Shown: positions 44,162-54,431, numbered from the stretch's first letter. The stretch: 64,000 bases of DNA from Stappia sp. MMSF_3263 (GCF_030733745.1 NZ_JASHIK010000025.1:1-64000), one strand, 5' to 3'. A program made the numbers and translations. The notes: generated by a model not told the origin, from the sequence alone.

Positions 44162-45391
44162 TCAAATCGGATCGCCGACGAGCAGGCGTGGAACGGTTCC
44201 CTCCAGACCGGCCGCCTGCCGGATGAAGAACCGCTTCAGCGACGGCAACCGGTCGACGAACCCGAGACCGACGTCGCGCACTGCGCGCACCACATCCATA
44301 TCGTTGGAAAACAGGCGGTTCAAGACGTCGGTGACAACACCCATCTGGAACGTGTCGAAGCGGCGCCAGCGTTCATAACGCTCCAGCACGTCGAGCGCGC
44401 CGATATCCTCGCCCAGGCGCCGGGCCTCGACCAGCACCTCGGCCAGGGCCGCGACATCCTTGAAGCCGAGATTGAGCCCCTGGCCGGCGATCGGATGAAT
44501 GCCGTGGGCCGCGTCTCCGGCAAGCGCCAGGCGCGGTTTGACGAACCCGCGCGCCAGCGTCAGCCCGAGCGGAAACGCATGGCGCGGGCCGTCGAGCTCG
44601 ATCTTGCCCAGGTGATGGCCGAAACGGCGTTCAAGTTCCAGCTCGAAGGTAAACGCGTCGCCCTTGACGAGACGCTCGGCCTCCAGCCGCTTCTCCGACC
44701 AGACCAGCGAGGAGCGGTTGCCCTTCAACGGCAGGATGGCGAAGGGGCCGGAGGGCAGGAAATGCTCCTCGGCACGCCCGTTGTGCGGGCGCTCGTGGCG
44801 CACCGTCGTGACGATGCCCGACTGGTCGTAATCCCAGCGAACGGTGCCGATGCCGGCCAGCTCGCGCAGCTTCGAGCGCACCCCGTCGGCGGCCACCAGC
44901 AGCCGCGCCCGCCGGATATCGCCCGATCCCAGCCGGATCTCGACATCCGAGGCGCCGCTTGAAAAGCCCTGGACCGTGTCGGGCGCGATCAGTTCCACGC
45001 CGAGTTCCACGGCACGGTCCGCAAGGGCGGCCACCATCCGCCCGTTGGGCACCATGTGGGCAAAGGCCTCGCCCGGTTCGACCTCGCCGTCGAACGTGAG
45101 GAACACCGGCCGCACCGCATCGCGCAGGCGCGAATCGGTGACGATCATCTCCGTCATCGGCTGCGCCTCCGGCGCGATCTCGTCCCACACGCCAAGCCGC
45201 GCCAGCATGCGGCTGGCGGCGGCGGCCACCGCCGAGGCGCGCGGATCGTTCTCCAGCGCGGCGCGCGGCCGCATGTCGACGACCGCGACCTTCATCCCCG
45301 GATCAGCCTGCTTCAGGGCAACGCCGAGCGACAGGCCGACATAACCGCCGCCGCCAACCAGCACGTCCAGAAGTTCGCCGCGCTCCGCCAT
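44162..45391 (-). CDS. UbiH/UbiF-type FAD hydroxylase (ubiquinone synthesis)
   Basis: A 409-residue class A flavin monooxygenase that hydroxylates the ubiquinone ring. GxGxxG-like FAD loop VGGGGYVGLSLGVALKQ near 11, DG motif LLVAADGVRSKLRELAG near 157 and the second FAD motif LALAGDAAHGIHPIAGQGLNLG near 282 (given in part) are intact. Which ring position is modified cannot be told; alphaproteobacteria use one or more such enzymes (UbiH, UbiF, UbiL). The ATG at MAERGELLDV fits the family; upstream frame is Arg-rich. Divergent from tesB. Confidence 0.87.
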   Translation of the reverse strand: MAERGELLDVLVGGGGYVGLSLGVALKQADPGMKVAVVDMRPRAALENDPRASAVAAAASRMLARLGVWDEIAPEAQPMTEMIVTDSRLRDAVRPVFLTFDGEVEPGEAFAHMVPNGRMVAALADRAVELGVELIAPDTVQGFSSGASDVEIRLGSGDIRRARLLVAADGVRSKLRELAGIGTVRWDYDQSGIVTTVRHERPHNGRAEEHFLPSGPFAILPLKGNRSSLVWSEKRLEAERLVKGDAFTFELELERRFGHHLGKIELDGPRHAFPLGLTLARGFVKPRLALAGDAAHGIHPIAGQGLNLGFKDVAALAEVLVEARRLGEDIGALDVLERYERWRRFDTFQMGVVTDVLNRLFSNDMDVVRAVRDVGLGFVDRLPSLKRFFIRQAAGLEGTVPRLLVGDPI

Positions 45392-45531
45392 CGTCCCACT
45401 CCGCTTGCAGTTTCGTCCGGCGCGGCCGATCGGGCGCACCGCATGACCTTGGGTCAATCTTGACTTTGCCGCCCGCCGGCCGGAAGGCTCGCTGGCGACC
45501 CTATCCCTTTTCTCCGCGAACAGGTGCCCTG

Positions 45532-46410
45532 ATGCGCTCAGCCGTCGACGACCTTCTCTCGATACTCGATCTCGAGCCGCTGGAACACAACCTCTTCCGC
45601 GGCATGAGCCCGCAGGTCGGCTGGCAGCGGGTATTCGGCGGCCAGGTGATCGGCCAGTCGCTCGTCGCTGCCTCGCGCACCGTGCCGGAAGACCGCTTCG
45701 TACACTCCCTGCACGCCTATTTCCTGCGGCCCGGCGATCCTGCCGTGCCGATCATCTACGAGGTCGACCGCATCCGCGACGGCGGCAGCTTCACCACGCG
45801 GCGCGTCGTCGCCATCCAGCACGGCCGCGCGATCTTCTCCATGTCGGCCTCCTTCCAGAGCTTCGAGGACGGCTTGGCCCACCAGGCGGAGATGCCCGTG
45901 GTCGCCGCGCCCGAGGACCTGCCGAGCGAGGCGGAGCTGAAGGAAAAATTCCTGGCGAACGCCCCCGAACCGGTGCGTCGCTACTGGCAGCGCGACCGGC
46001 CGATCGAGCTGCGCCCGGTCGACATGACGCATTACTTCAGCCGCAAGAAGCTGACGCCCTCGCAAAACGTCTGGGTTCGCGCCAGCGCAGCCCTGCCCGA
46101 CGACCCGCGCATCCATTCCTGCGTGCTGGCCTATGCCTCCGACATGACGCTGCTCGACACTTCGCTCTTCGCTCACGGCACCAGCGTCTTCGACCCGGAC
46201 CTGCAGGTGGCGAGCCTCGACCACGCCATGTGGTTCCACCGCCCCTTCCGCGCCGACGACTGGCTGCTCTATGCCGAGGACAGCCCGTCCGCTTCGGGCG
46301 GGCGCGGCTTCACCCGCGGATCCCTGTTTTCCCGGGACGGCGCATTGGTCGCCTCGGTGGCGCAGGAGGGGCTGATTCGCGTCCGCAAGGAGCGCGGCGA
46401 CGCCTCCTGA
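45532..46410 (+). CDS. tesB: Acyl-CoA thioesterase II
   Basis: A 292-residue double-hotdog thioesterase that hydrolyses medium- and long-chain acyl-CoA. LDLEPLEHNLFRGMSP, RVFGGQVIGQSLVAASRTV near 37 and HSLHAYFLRPGD near 60 start the first hotdog; the second has ACVLAYASDMTLLDTS-like CVLAYASDMTLLDTSL near 203 with the catalytic Asp, and SLDHAMWFHRPFRADDWLLY near 233 (Thr/Gln positions follow). Its TGA and the stop of the convergent cobW gene abut without a base between, in the palindrome TGATCA. Confidence 0.94.
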   Translation: MRSAVDDLLSILDLEPLEHNLFRGMSPQVGWQRVFGGQVIGQSLVAASRTVPEDRFVHSLHAYFLRPGDPAVPIIYEVDRIRDGGSFTTRRVVAIQHGRAIFSMSASFQSFEDGLAHQAEMPVVAAPEDLPSEAELKEKFLANAPEPVRRYWQRDRPIELRPVDMTHYFSRKKLTPSQNVWVRASAALPDDPRIHSCVLAYASDMTLLDTSLFAHGTSVFDPDLQVASLDHAMWFHRPFRADDWLLYAEDSPSASGGRGFTRGSLFSRDGALVASVAQEGLIRVRKERGDAS

Positions 46411-47634
46411 TCAGCGGAAGCTGCCGCGGAAGCCGGTGATCGCCAGCGGATTGTCTGTCATCGCGGCCGCATCCGGCGTGTCCGTCGCCGGCGTTCCGGT
46501 AAAGGCGTCGAAGAGCCGGCGGACGAACCCCTCCGGCAGGTCGCGGGTGATGAACACGAGACGCGTGCGCCGGTCCGCATCGGGCCAGGCGGCAAGCGTT
46601 GCCGGCGGATGGAACACGTGTTGCACCCCGTGCAGCACCACCGGCCGCTCCGGATCCTCGGCGATCCGCACGATCCCCTTCATGCGCAGCAGCTTGGGCC
46701 CGTGCGCCGAGCGCAGCAGGTCGAGAAACATCTCCAGCGCGCCGGCCGGGATGGGCCTGTCGGTCGATAGCGAGAAAGCACGGATATCGTCGCCGTGCCG
46801 GTTCACGTCGTGGCCGTGCCCGTGATGATGGTGGTCGTGGTGATGGTCATCGTGCCCATGACTGTGATGATGACCGTGATCGTGCCCGTGTTGATGATCG
46901 TCGCGATAGGCCTCCTCGTTGAGCCATCGCGCCACGTCGGCGGTCTTCGTGGCCGGATCGTAGAGGCCCGTGCCGATCAGCGCCGCCGCGCCGGCCTCGC
47001 CTTCGGCGGCAATCAGCACCTGCGCTCCCGGGTTGAGCCGGGCAATGCGCTTGCGCAGCGCGCTGCCGGCATCGCGCGACGCAGCACCCTGAGGCAGGTC
47101 GGTCTTGGTCAGCACGATGCGATCGGCCATCGCCACCTGCTTGACCGCCTCCTCCTGGGCGTCGAGCGTCGCCAGCCCGTTGGCCGCGTCGACCAGGGTG
47201 ACGACACCGTCGAGCTGGTAGCGCATCACCAGGTAGGGATGCTGCATGATCGTGTGCAGCACGGGCGCGGGGTCGGCCAGTCCGGTGGTCTCGATCACCA
47301 CCCGCGAAAGGCGCTCGCTGCGGCCATTGTCGAGCCGGCGCAACAGGTCTTCCAGCGTCGTCACCAGGTCGCCGCGAATGGTGCAGCACAGGCAACCCGA
47401 GGAGAGCTCGACGATGCCCTCCTCGCTCCCCTCGACGAACAGGTGATCGAGCCCGACCTCGCCGAACTCGTTGATGATCACCGCCGCGTCCGACAATGCC
47501 GGGTCCTTCAGCAGGGCGTTGAGCAGCGTCGTCTTGCCGGCGCCGAGAAAGCCGGTGATCACGGTCAGCGGGATCGGCGGCTTCGGGCCGCGCGGCCGCG
47601 CCGGAGCAACGGCGGCATCTACGGTATCTGTCAC
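46411..47634 (-). CDS. CobW/ZNG1-family GTPase with His-rich loop
   Basis: A 407-residue G3E GTPase, probably a zinc metallochaperone. P-loop GFLGAGKTTLLNALL near 28, the metal motif SSGCLCCTIRGD with C-x-C-C near 79, ETTGLADPAP near 114 and TKTDLP near 178. Between the GTPase domain and the C-terminal CobW domain lies a His-rich loop near 245-285 with 19 His residues in about 40. No cobalamin gene is adjacent, which favours a metal role over cobalt insertion. Adjacent to tesB (zero gap), 46 bases downstream of the carboxypeptidase gene. Confidence 0.9.
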   Translation of the reverse strand: MTDTVDAAVAPARPRGPKPPIPLTVITGFLGAGKTTLLNALLKDPALSDAAVIINEFGEVGLDHLFVEGSEEGIVELSSGCLCCTIRGDLVTTLEDLLRRLDNGRSERLSRVVIETTGLADPAPVLHTIMQHPYLVMRYQLDGVVTLVDAANGLATLDAQEEAVKQVAMADRIVLTKTDLPQGAASRDAGSALRKRIARLNPGAQVLIAAEGEAGAAALIGTGLYDPATKTADVARWLNEEAYRDDHQHGHDHGHHHSHGHDDHHHDHHHHGHGHDVNRHGDDIRAFSLSTDRPIPAGALEMFLDLLRSAHGPKLLRMKGIVRIAEDPERPVVLHGVQHVFHPPATLAAWPDADRRTRLVFITRDLPEGFVRRLFDAFTGTPATDTPDAAAMTDNPLAITGFRGSFR

Positions 47635-47680
47635 GGCTGCGTTCCTCGTGCGTCGGCCGCCCGGGTCGACGGCGGCGGCG

Positions 47681-49063
47681 TCATGGACGGGGATTTGGGG
47701 GCGGCAGCGGCGCGATCAAGAGCGGCTTGCCGCGAAAGATCGCGCCCGGCAGCGGCTGGACGGCCTCCACCGCCTCCGCCGCCGCGCCGGAGGCCGGCAG
47801 CAGCGAGGCGTTTGCCGCGACCGGCTTGTCGCGTGGCAGCGGTGCATTGGCGATGGCGGCAACGGCGGCAGCCGTGCCGACCTTGCCCTTCGGCATGCCG
47901 AGACTGACCTGGACGGCCTCGATGCCGCGCTGGCGCGGACCGATGATCTCGTCCATCACCTTACCCCAGTCGGTCTTGCCGTCGTCGCGGGTCGGCACGT
48001 CGTCGTCCCCGTCGGCCTCGACAGTCGGGGTCTGCATCACGATCGGGCGGCGCACGCCGCCGGATGCGAGATCGCCCTGGGCGAAGGACAACGCGGAAGA
48101 GGGCCTCAACTGCGGCCCGGCGAAGGTCGCCATCAACTCCTCCGCGCTTGGCCGCGTATTGCGCTTGCAATAGCCGTCGGCCGGCGGACCGCCGGCCGTG
48201 CCGGTCAACGCGTCGATGTTGCGGCCCGAGCGCTTGCGGAAGCCATCGTCGATCAGCTTGCGGGCCTTGGCGGCGCGCTCCACACCGGAGGCCGAGCCCA
48301 GGATAACGGCCATCACCGTGCGACCGCCGCGCGTGGCGGAGACGACCACGTTGAGGCCCGAATTGCAGATATAGCCGGTCTTCATGCCGTTGGCGCCGCG
48401 CACCCGCGCCAGGAATTCGCGGTTGGCCGAGCGCAGCGTCTTCTTGCCGACGCGGATCGCGCTCAAGCCGAAATAGCTGCGATACTGCGGAAATTCCCGC
48501 CACAGGGTGCGGCCGAGCACGGCGAGATCCCGGGCCGAGGAAACCTGGCGGTTGTCGGGCAGCCCGTGCGGGTTGACGAAACGCGTGGCGCTCATGCCGA
48601 GCCGGCGGGCCTCCGCGTTCATCATCTCGATGAACGCGGGTTCGGAACCGCCGATGGTTTCAGCCACCGCGACGGCGATATCGTTTGCCGACTTGACGAT
48701 CAGCATCTTCAGCGCGCTGTCGAGCGTCATCTGCGTGCCCGGCTTGAAGCCCATCTTGCTTGGCGGCTGGGCCCGCGCATTGACGCTGATGGCGACGGCA
48801 CTGTCGAGCGTCGCGCGGCCGTCGCGGATCGCCTTGAAGGCCAGGTAGGCGGTCATCAGTTTGGTGATCGAGGCGGGATACCATTGCCGGCGGGCATCCT
48901 TCTGCTCCAGCACCGCACCGGTCTCCGCGTCGATAACGATCCAGGACGCCACATCGGCCCGGGCGCCGGTGCTGCCTCCCGCGCTGCCGAGGGCGGCGAG
49001 AAACGCGGCCGTCGCGATCCACCGCGCGATGCGCGATGGCCTGCCTGCGGAAGAAAACAGCAC
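47681..49063 (-). CDS. dac: D-alanyl-D-alanine carboxypeptidase (S11)
   Basis: A 460-residue penicillin-binding protein of the DacA/C type that trims D-Ala from peptidoglycan pentapeptides. Signal peptide at 1-35 (IARWIATAAFLAALGSAG), catalytic Ser-x-x-Lys in YPASITKLM near 67, Ser-x-Asn in VKSANDIAV near 127 and Lys-Thr-Gly in NGMKTGYICNSG near 230. After about 300 the protein has an extra 160-residue Pro/Ala-rich tail ending in APLPPPNPRP, longer than E. coli DacA. Start is GTG, with GGAGG 8 bases upstream; earlier in-frame starts lack a site. Confidence 0.92.
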   Translation of the reverse strand: MLFSSAGRPSRIARWIATAAFLAALGSAGGSTGARADVASWIVIDAETGAVLEQKDARRQWYPASITKLMTAYLAFKAIRDGRATLDSAVAISVNARAQPPSKMGFKPGTQMTLDSALKMLIVKSANDIAVAVAETIGGSEPAFIEMMNAEARRLGMSATRFVNPHGLPDNRQVSSARDLAVLGRTLWREFPQYRSYFGLSAIRVGKKTLRSANREFLARVRGANGMKTGYICNSGLNVVVSATRGGRTVMAVILGSASGVERAAKARKLIDDGFRKRSGRNIDALTGTAGGPPADGYCKRNTRPSAEELMATFAGPQLRPSSALSFAQGDLASGGVRRPIVMQTPTVEADGDDDVPTRDDGKTDWGKVMDEIIGPRQRGIEAVQVSLGMPKGKVGTAAAVAAIANAPLPRDKPVAANASLLPASGAAAEAVEAVQPLPGAIFRGKPLLIAPLPPPNPRP

Positions 49064-49551
49064 GTTCCAGCCTCCGGTTCTTCGCCGCCATCGCAGGTGG
49101 CGCATCCTCGTTGCAATGCACCCGCATTCGCGGCGGCTGCTCTCAACACGCCCGCGTGTCGCAGCGCCCCCGTGTTCCGGCACAGGCCGTTTTCATGCGG
49201 GGCGTTCCGCACATATGTAGCCGATCCGGGGGGCGGAATGCAAAAATCCGCAAGGGTGAAGACAACAGGCCGGCTTCTTCGCAAGACCCGCGCCCGCGCG
49301 ACTGCCTGCCGTTTCGGCATTTGCGCAAGAATGAGGCAATCGCGCGCCGGGCGGTTCGGTTCCCGGCTGGCAGTGGCGGCCCCGCCGGGCTTCCGTCCGG
49401 CTGCGCGGGGCAACTGGCCCCGCTCTTGCTTTGCTCGCAGTCACGGCCGCGACCGCCGAACGGAGGGGTCGCCCCGCACCGTCAACCGGCTTAGGCTGGA
49501 ACACGCGCCTGTCTCCAGATGGCGCTGGAATACAACCGGAAAAGGCCTCGC
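49064..49551. promoter_or_regulatory. 488-base divergent gap between dac and the urease operon
   Basis: I see no gene here. The gap must hold promoters for both dac and ureD; the centre (49220-49280) is AT-richer. There is an 8-base palindrome TTGCGCAA (within ATTTGCGCAAGAATG, near 49323) but no clear -35/-10 pair, and nothing resembling a NtrC-dependent GG-N10-GC element that I can support. Confidence 0.35.
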
Positions 49552-50403
49552 ATGACCCTCGATTCCGCTGTGCCGGCCCATCCGCCGCCCCCGGCCCTGC
49601 AGCGTGTTCGGGGCAAGGCCCGTGTGCGCTTCGCCCTCGGCGGGGGCATTACCCGGCTGGCGGATCTGGAACAAAGCGGATCGGCCAAGATCCGTCTGCC
49701 GAAGACCCATGGCGGCGCGCCCGTCGCCGTCTTCCTCAACACCGCCGGGGGGCTGACCGGCGGCGACCGGCTGGATTTCGACGCCGCCGCCGGATCCGGC
49801 ACCCATGCGATCCTGACGACCCAGGCAGCCGAACGCATCTATCGCAGCGCCGACGGGCCGGCGGAGGTGGCGAGCGCCCTCGCGGCGGCGGAAGACGCGC
49901 GCCTTGAATGGCTGCCGCAGGAAACGATCCTCTTCGACCGCGCCTCGCTCACCCGCTCGCTGAGCGTGGATCTTGCCCCGGGGGCAAGACTGCTCGCCGT
50001 TGAAAGCGTCGTGCTCGGCCGCCAGGCAATGGGCGAGGACGTCCATGCGCTGGCCTTCCGCGACCGCTGGCGGATCCGCCGGGACGGTCGTCTCGTCTTC
50101 GCCGACGAGGCCCGCATCGACGGCGACGCGACCGACATACTCGCCGGCTCGGCGACGGCGGCCGGGGCGCGCGCCTTCGCCACCCTGGTCGACTGCCGCG
50201 AGGATGCCGGCGGCATGATCGCCGCCGCGCGCGACCTCGTCGAGGCGCTGCGCGGCGAAAAGTTTCGCGGCGGCGTCAGCGCCCTTCCCGGCCTGCTCGT
50301 CTTCCGTTTTCTCGCCGATACCGGGCAGGACCTGCGGGCAGGGCTTGTCGAGCTACTGGAACGCTGGCGCGGCGCGGTGCTGCCGCGAACATGGTATTGC
50401 TGA
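49552..50403 (+). CDS. ureD: Urease accessory protein UreD
   Basis: UreD forms, with UreF and UreG, the scaffold that delivers nickel to urease. The 283-residue sequence has [34 protein letters not shown] (key part GSAKIRLPK near 43), [17 protein letters not shown] near 63, [11 protein letters not shown] near 88, [13 protein letters not shown] near 124, and GRQAMGEDV near 153, all conserved. The ATG at MTLDSA has AAGG upstream; an ATG 11 codons earlier is possible. First gene of the operon. Confidence 0.95.
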   Translation: MTLDSAVPAHPPPPALQRVRGKARVRFALGGGITRLADLEQSGSAKIRLPKTHGGAPVAVFLNTAGGLTGGDRLDFDAAAGSGTHAILTTQAAERIYRSADGPAEVASALAAAEDARLEWLPQETILFDRASLTRSLSVDLAPGARLLAVESVVLGRQAMGEDVHALAFRDRWRIRRDGRLVFADEARIDGDATDILAGSATAAGARAFATLVDCREDAGGMIAAARDLVEALRGEKFRGGVSALPGLLVFRFLADTGQDLRAGLVELLERWRGAVLPRTWYC

Positions 50404-50435
50404 CGAATGAATGTCGATCACATGAGGATTGCCGG

Positions 50436-50738
50436 ATGAAACTCACGCCCCGGGAAAAGGACAAGCTGCTCGTCTCGATGGCCGCCGAAGTCGCCCGCCG
50501 CCGGCTCGCCCGCGGCGTCAGGCTCAATCATCCGGAGGCCGTCGCGCTGATAACCGACTTTGTTGTCGAGGGCGCTCGCGACGGGCGCACCGTCGCCGAC
50601 CTGATGAGCGCCGGCGCCCATGTGGTGACCCGCGACCAGGTGATGCAGGGCGTTGCCGAGATGATCCACGACGTACAGATCGAGGCGACCTTTCCCGACG
50701 GCACGAAGCTCGTCACCGTCCATCAACCGATCCGCTGA
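50436..50738 (+). CDS. ureA: Urease gamma subunit
   Basis: The 100-residue gamma subunit, unfused as in most bacteria. [20 protein letters not shown] at the start, [24 protein letters not shown] near 30 (given in part) and [20 protein letters not shown] at the end are near-invariant. 32 bases after ureD, 7 bases before ureB. Confidence 0.98.
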   Translation: MKLTPREKDKLLVSMAAEVARRRLARGVRLNHPEAVALITDFVVEGARDGRTVADLMSAGAHVVTRDQVMQGVAEMIHDVQIEATFPDGTKLVTVHQPIR

Positions 50739-50745
50739 GGCTGCC

Positions 50746-51051
50746 ATGATTCCTGGAGAAATCATCCCCGCCGACGGCGACATCGAGCTCAATGCCGGGC
50801 GCCGCTCGGTCGAGATCGAGGTTGCCAACACCGGCGACCGGCCGGTGCAGGTCGGCTCTCACTATCATTTCGCCGAGACCAATCCGGCGCTGTCCTTCGA
50901 CCGTGCGGCCGCCCGGGGCCTCCGTCTCGACATCCCCGCCGGCACCGCCATCCGCTTCGAACCGGGACAGACCCGCAAGGTCTCCCTCGTTGCCTATGTG
51001 GGGGATCGCGCGGTCTACGGATTCAATGGCAACGTAATGGGTACGCTGTGA
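50746..51051 (+). CDS. ureB: Urease beta subunit
   Basis: The 101-residue beta subunit. [38 protein letters not shown] near 27, [18 protein letters not shown] and [19 protein letters not shown] are the conserved stretches. Followed 19 bases later by an LprI-like gene rather than directly by ureC. Confidence 0.98.
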   Translation: MIPGEIIPADGDIELNAGRRSVEIEVANTGDRPVQVGSHYHFAETNPALSFDRAAARGLRLDIPAGTAIRFEPGQTRKVSLVAYVGDRAVYGFNGNVMGTL

Positions 51052-51070
51052 ACCGTCAGGAGGGCTTCGC

Positions 51071-51502
51071 ATGATCCGCTTTACCACCGCCATGATGCTG
51101 ATCCCCGCTCTCGTCGTCGGCGCCCTGTACGTATCGACCACTCCCCTTCGGGCCCAGCAGGCCGTCGACTGCGACGCACCGCAGGTACAGATGGAGATGA
51201 CCTATTGCGCCGAGCTTGCCTGGCAGGCGGCCGACAAGGATCTCAATGCCGCCTACGCGAAGGCGGTCGCCGCCATGCGCCGGATCGATGCAGACCTGCC
51301 GGCGGACATGAAGGGCGCCGTCGAAACGCTGCGCGAGGCCCAGCGCACCTGGATTGCCTATCGCGACAAGGCCTGTGCCGCCTACGGCTTCCTGGCCCGC
51401 GGCGGATCGATGGAGCCGATGCTGATCTATGGCTGCTACGCCGACCTGACGACGAACCGCACCGGCGAGTTGGAACAACTGGCCACCGAACTGGGAAACT
51501 GA
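51071..51502 (+). CDS. LprI/DUF1311-like exported protein in the urease operon
   Basis: A 143-residue secreted protein: signal peptide at about 1-29 ([15 protein letters not shown]), then an LprI/DUF1311 domain with four Cys, seen as [53 protein letters not shown] and [19 protein letters not shown]. Mycobacterial LprI inhibits lysozyme; the domain is otherwise of unknown function and urease does not need an exported protein. It is on the same strand, 19 bases after ureB and 34 before ureC, so it is transcribed with the structural genes. Similar small insertions occur in some rhizobial urease operons. Confidence 0.88.
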   Translation: MIRFTTAMMLIPALVVGALYVSTTPLRAQQAVDCDAPQVQMEMTYCAELAWQAADKDLNAAYAKAVAAMRRIDADLPADMKGAVETLREAQRTWIAYRDKACAAYGFLARGGSMEPMLIYGCYADLTTNRTGELEQLATELGN

Positions 51503-51536
51503 TCCCGCCCAAGACGCGCAAACGCCGGAGACGAGC

Positions 51537-53249
51537 ATGCCGTTCAAGATGCCCCGCGCCGCCTATGCGGACATGTTCGGACCGACCACGGGAGACCGGG
51601 TGCGCCTCGCCGACACGGAGCTTTTCATCGAAATCGAGAAGGATTTCACCCTCTATGGCGAGGAGGTGAAGTTCGGCGGCGGCAAGGTCATCCGCGACGG
51701 CATGGGCCAGTCGCAGCGCACCCGGGCGCAAGGCGCCGTCGACACGGTGATCACCAACGCAGTCATCGTCGATCACACCGGCATCTACAAGGCCGATATC
51801 GGCCTGAAGGACGGCCGCATCGCCGCCATCGGCAAGGCCGGAAACCCGGACATCCAGCCTGGCGTCGACATTATCATCGGCCCCGGCACGGAGGCCATCG
51901 CCGGCGAGGGCAAGATCGTCACCGCCGGCGCGCTCGACGTGCATATCCATTTCATCTGCCCGCAGCAGATCGACGAGGCGCTGACCTCGGGGGTCACCAC
52001 CATGCTCGGCGGCGGCACGGGGCCGGCCACCGGCACCAACGCCACCACCTGCACGCCCGGGCCCTGGCATATCGAGCGCATGCTGCAGGCGGCCGAGGCC
52101 TTTCCGATGAACCTTGCCTTTGCCGGCAAGGGCAACGCCGCGCTGCCAGCGGCGCTGGAGGAACAGGTCCTGGCCGGCGCCTGCGCGCTCAAGCTGCACG
52201 AGGACTGGGGAACAACGCCGGCGGCGATCGACTGCTGCCTGGCGGTTGCCGACGCGCATGACATCCAGGTGATGATCCACACCGACACGCTCAACGAAAG
52301 CGGCTTCGTGGAGAACACCACCGCCGCCTTCAAGGGCCGCACCATCCACGCCTTCCACACGGAAGGGGCGGGCGGCGGCCATGCGCCCGACATCATCAAG
52401 TTGTGCGGCGAGGCGAATGTCATTCCCTCCTCGACCAACCCGACGCGTCCCTACACGGTGAACACGATTGACGAGCATCTCGACATGCTGATGGTCTGTC
52501 ACCATCTCGACGGCTCGATCCCCGAGGATGTGGCCTTTGCCGAAAGCCGCATCCGCAAGGAGACGATCGCGGCCGAGGACATCCTCCACGACATGGGCGC
52601 CTTTTCCATCATCGCCTCCGACAGCCAGGCCATGGGCCGCGTCGGCGAAGTGCTGATCCGCACGTTCCAGACCGCCCACAAGATGAAGGTGCAGCGCGGC
52701 CGCCTTGCCGGCGAGAGCGGCGAAAACGACAATCTGCGCGTCCGCCGCTACATTGCCAAGGTGACAATCAACCCGGCCATCGCCCATGGCCTTGCCGAGC
52801 ATATCGGCTCCGTCGAGGTCGGCAAACTCGCCGATCTCGTCCTGTGGGACCCCGCCTTCTTCGGCGTCAAGCCGGACCTCGTGCTCAAGCTCGGCACCAT
52901 CGCCACCGCCCCGATGGGCGACCCCAATGCCTCGATCCCGACACCCCAGCCGGTGCATTACCGACCGATGTTCGGCGCCTATGGCCGCTCGATGACCGCC
53001 TCCAGCGTCACGTTCGTCTCGCAGGCCGCCCATGAGGCCGGCATCAAGGACAGGCTCGGCCTCGACCGGCTGGTGCTGCCCGTCGCCAACACCCGGTCGG
53101 GTATCTCGAAAGCCTCCATGGTGCTCAACGACGCGACACCGGTGATCGAGGTCGATCCGGAGACCTACGAAGTGCGCGCTGACGGAGAGTTGCTGACCTG
53201 CGAGCCCGCCCAGACCCTGCCCATGGCCCAGCGCTACTTCCTGTTCTAG
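51537..53249 (+). CDS. ureC: Urease alpha (catalytic) subunit
   Basis: The 570-residue nickel enzyme that hydrolyses urea to ammonia and carbamate. All active-site pieces are present: His pair in [12 protein letters not shown] near 138, the carbamylated Lys in [13 protein letters not shown] near 219, His in [12 protein letters not shown] near 248, [18 protein letters not shown] near 272, the flap Cys in [20 protein letters not shown] near 322, and nickel Asp in [11 protein letters not shown] near 362. No missing residue. Substrate could come from allantoicase at 1.6 kb. Confidence 0.98.
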   Translation: MPFKMPRAAYADMFGPTTGDRVRLADTELFIEIEKDFTLYGEEVKFGGGKVIRDGMGQSQRTRAQGAVDTVITNAVIVDHTGIYKADIGLKDGRIAAIGKAGNPDIQPGVDIIIGPGTEAIAGEGKIVTAGALDVHIHFICPQQIDEALTSGVTTMLGGGTGPATGTNATTCTPGPWHIERMLQAAEAFPMNLAFAGKGNAALPAALEEQVLAGACALKLHEDWGTTPAAIDCCLAVADAHDIQVMIHTDTLNESGFVENTTAAFKGRTIHAFHTEGAGGGHAPDIIKLCGEANVIPSSTNPTRPYTVNTIDEHLDMLMVCHHLDGSIPEDVAFAESRIRKETIAAEDILHDMGAFSIIASDSQAMGRVGEVLIRTFQTAHKMKVQRGRLAGESGENDNLRVRRYIAKVTINPAIAHGLAEHIGSVEVGKLADLVLWDPAFFGVKPDLVLKLGTIATAPMGDPNASIPTPQPVHYRPMFGAYGRSMTASSVTFVSQAAHEAGIKDRLGLDRLVLPVANTRSGISKASMVLNDATPVIEVDPETYEVRADGELLTCEPAQTLPMAQRYFLF

Positions 53250-53280
53250 GGTCGGGAGAACGGAACAGGGAGGAACGTGC

Positions 53281-53889
53281 ATGTACACAGTTGTCGGCGA
53301 TCCCGCCACCCGGGCCATGCGTGTGATGTGGATGCTGGAGGAGCTGGGCGAGCCCTACGATCTCGTACCGGCCGCCCCGCACAGTCCGGAAGTGACGGCC
53401 CTCACCCCGTCGGGAAAGGTTCCCGTGCTGAAGGTCGGCGACCGAGTGCTGACGGAGTCCGTCGCCATATGCCAGTTTCTCGCCGACCGGCACGGCAAAC
53501 TGACCTTTCCCGCCGGCACCGTGGAGCGCGCCCGCCAGGACGGCTTCACGCAGTTTTCGGTCGATGTGCTTGAAGGCGCGCTCTGGACCGCGGCCAAGAA
53601 CAGTTTCATCCACCCGAAGGACTTGCGGGTTCCGGCCGTGAAGCCGGTTTGCGCGGCGGAATTCGAAAGCGGGCTGGCATACCTGGCGAAGATCCTCGGC
53701 GACGGACCTTTCGTCATGGGAGAGACCTTCACCGTGCCGGATCTCCTGCTCGGCCATTGCAGCAGATGGGCGCGGGCGGCCAAGTTCGCGCTGCCGTCCG
53801 AAGGGAAGCTTGCCGACTATTTCGCGCGTGTCACAAGCCGTCCGGCGCTTCTGGCGGCACAGAAACGGGGGGCGGACGCCGCTTCATGA
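53281..53889 (+). CDS. Glutathione S-transferase family protein in the urease operon
   Basis: A 202-residue GST: N-terminal thioredoxin-like domain with LEELGEPYDLVPAAPH, the cis-Pro in PSGKVPVLKVGD near 43 and the Glu-Ser glutathione motif in LTESVAICQFLADRHG near 60; C-terminal helical domain with the folding motif GETFTVPDLLLGHC near 150. It begins 31 bases after ureC and its stop overlaps the ureE start (ATGA), which implies translational coupling. No GST has an established place in urease maturation, so the reason for co-expression is unknown. Confidence 0.88.
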   Translation: MYTVVGDPATRAMRVMWMLEELGEPYDLVPAAPHSPEVTALTPSGKVPVLKVGDRVLTESVAICQFLADRHGKLTFPAGTVERARQDGFTQFSVDVLEGALWTAAKNSFIHPKDLRVPAVKPVCAAEFESGLAYLAKILGDGPFVMGETFTVPDLLLGHCSRWARAAKFALPSEGKLADYFARVTSRPALLAAQKRGADAAS

Positions 53890-54431
53890 TGAGAGTGCGG
53901 GAAATTCTCGCGGCCGGAACCTGGGAAGGCGCGCCGGCCGACAGCGTCGTGCTCGACCGGGAGGACCGGCATCGCCGGCGCGCGGTGCTCGACTGCGCCG
54001 GCGGCACGAACGTCCTGCTCGACATGCCAAGGGCGGTCCACCTGCACCATGGCGATGCACTGGTGCTCGAGGACGGGCGGCTGGTCGCCATTCTCGCCGC
54101 GGCCGAGGATCTGGTCGAGATCGAGGCGGCAAGCGCCGACGACCTGCTGCGGATCGCCTGGCATCTGGGCAACCGGCACCTGCCGACGCAACTCGTCCCC
54201 GGTGCACTGCGCATCCGCCACGATCACGTCATCGAGGACATGATCGCGCGTCTCGGCGGCCGCATGACGCCGCTCGTCGCGCCGTTCGACCCGGAAGGCG
54301 GCGCCTATGGTCACGGCACCGTCGAGGGACACGACCACGCGCATTCGCACGATCACGACCATTCGCACGGGCACGCACATGATCATGCACACGCACACGA
54401 CCATGACCCGTCCTCCCTGCATGACACCTGA
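53886..54431 (+). CDS. ureE: Urease accessory protein UreE, His-rich nickel chaperone
   Basis: UreE brings nickel to the UreDFG complex. The 181-residue protein has an N-terminal domain (1-70), a metal-binding domain with DDLLRIAWHLGNRHLPTQ near 88 (conserved HxxGNRHxP) and HDHVIEDMI, and a C-terminal tail from about 145 with 15 His, many as HDHAH repeats. Two ATG codons (53886 and 53889) are possible starts. Overlaps gst by 4 bases and ureF by 11 bases. Confidence 0.95.
   Translation: MMRVREILAAGTWEGAPADSVVLDREDRHRRRAVLDCAGGTNVLLDMPRAVHLHHGDALVLEDGRLVAILAAAEDLVEIEAASADDLLRIAWHLGNRHLPTQLVPGALRIRHDHVIEDMIARLGGRMTPLVAPFDPEGGAYGHGTVEGHDHAHSHDHDHSHGHAHDHAHAHDHDPSSLHDT

Noticed and set aside
45464-45495. 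TTGACTTTG before tesB as promoter
   Set aside because: The -35-like hexamer has no acceptable -10 at 16-19 bases downstream; only GC-rich sequence follows.
47471-49555. 694-codon plus-strand frame opposite dac
   Set aside because: Runs across a divergent promoter gap and has no recognisable domain; the minus strand holds an intact penicillin-binding protein.
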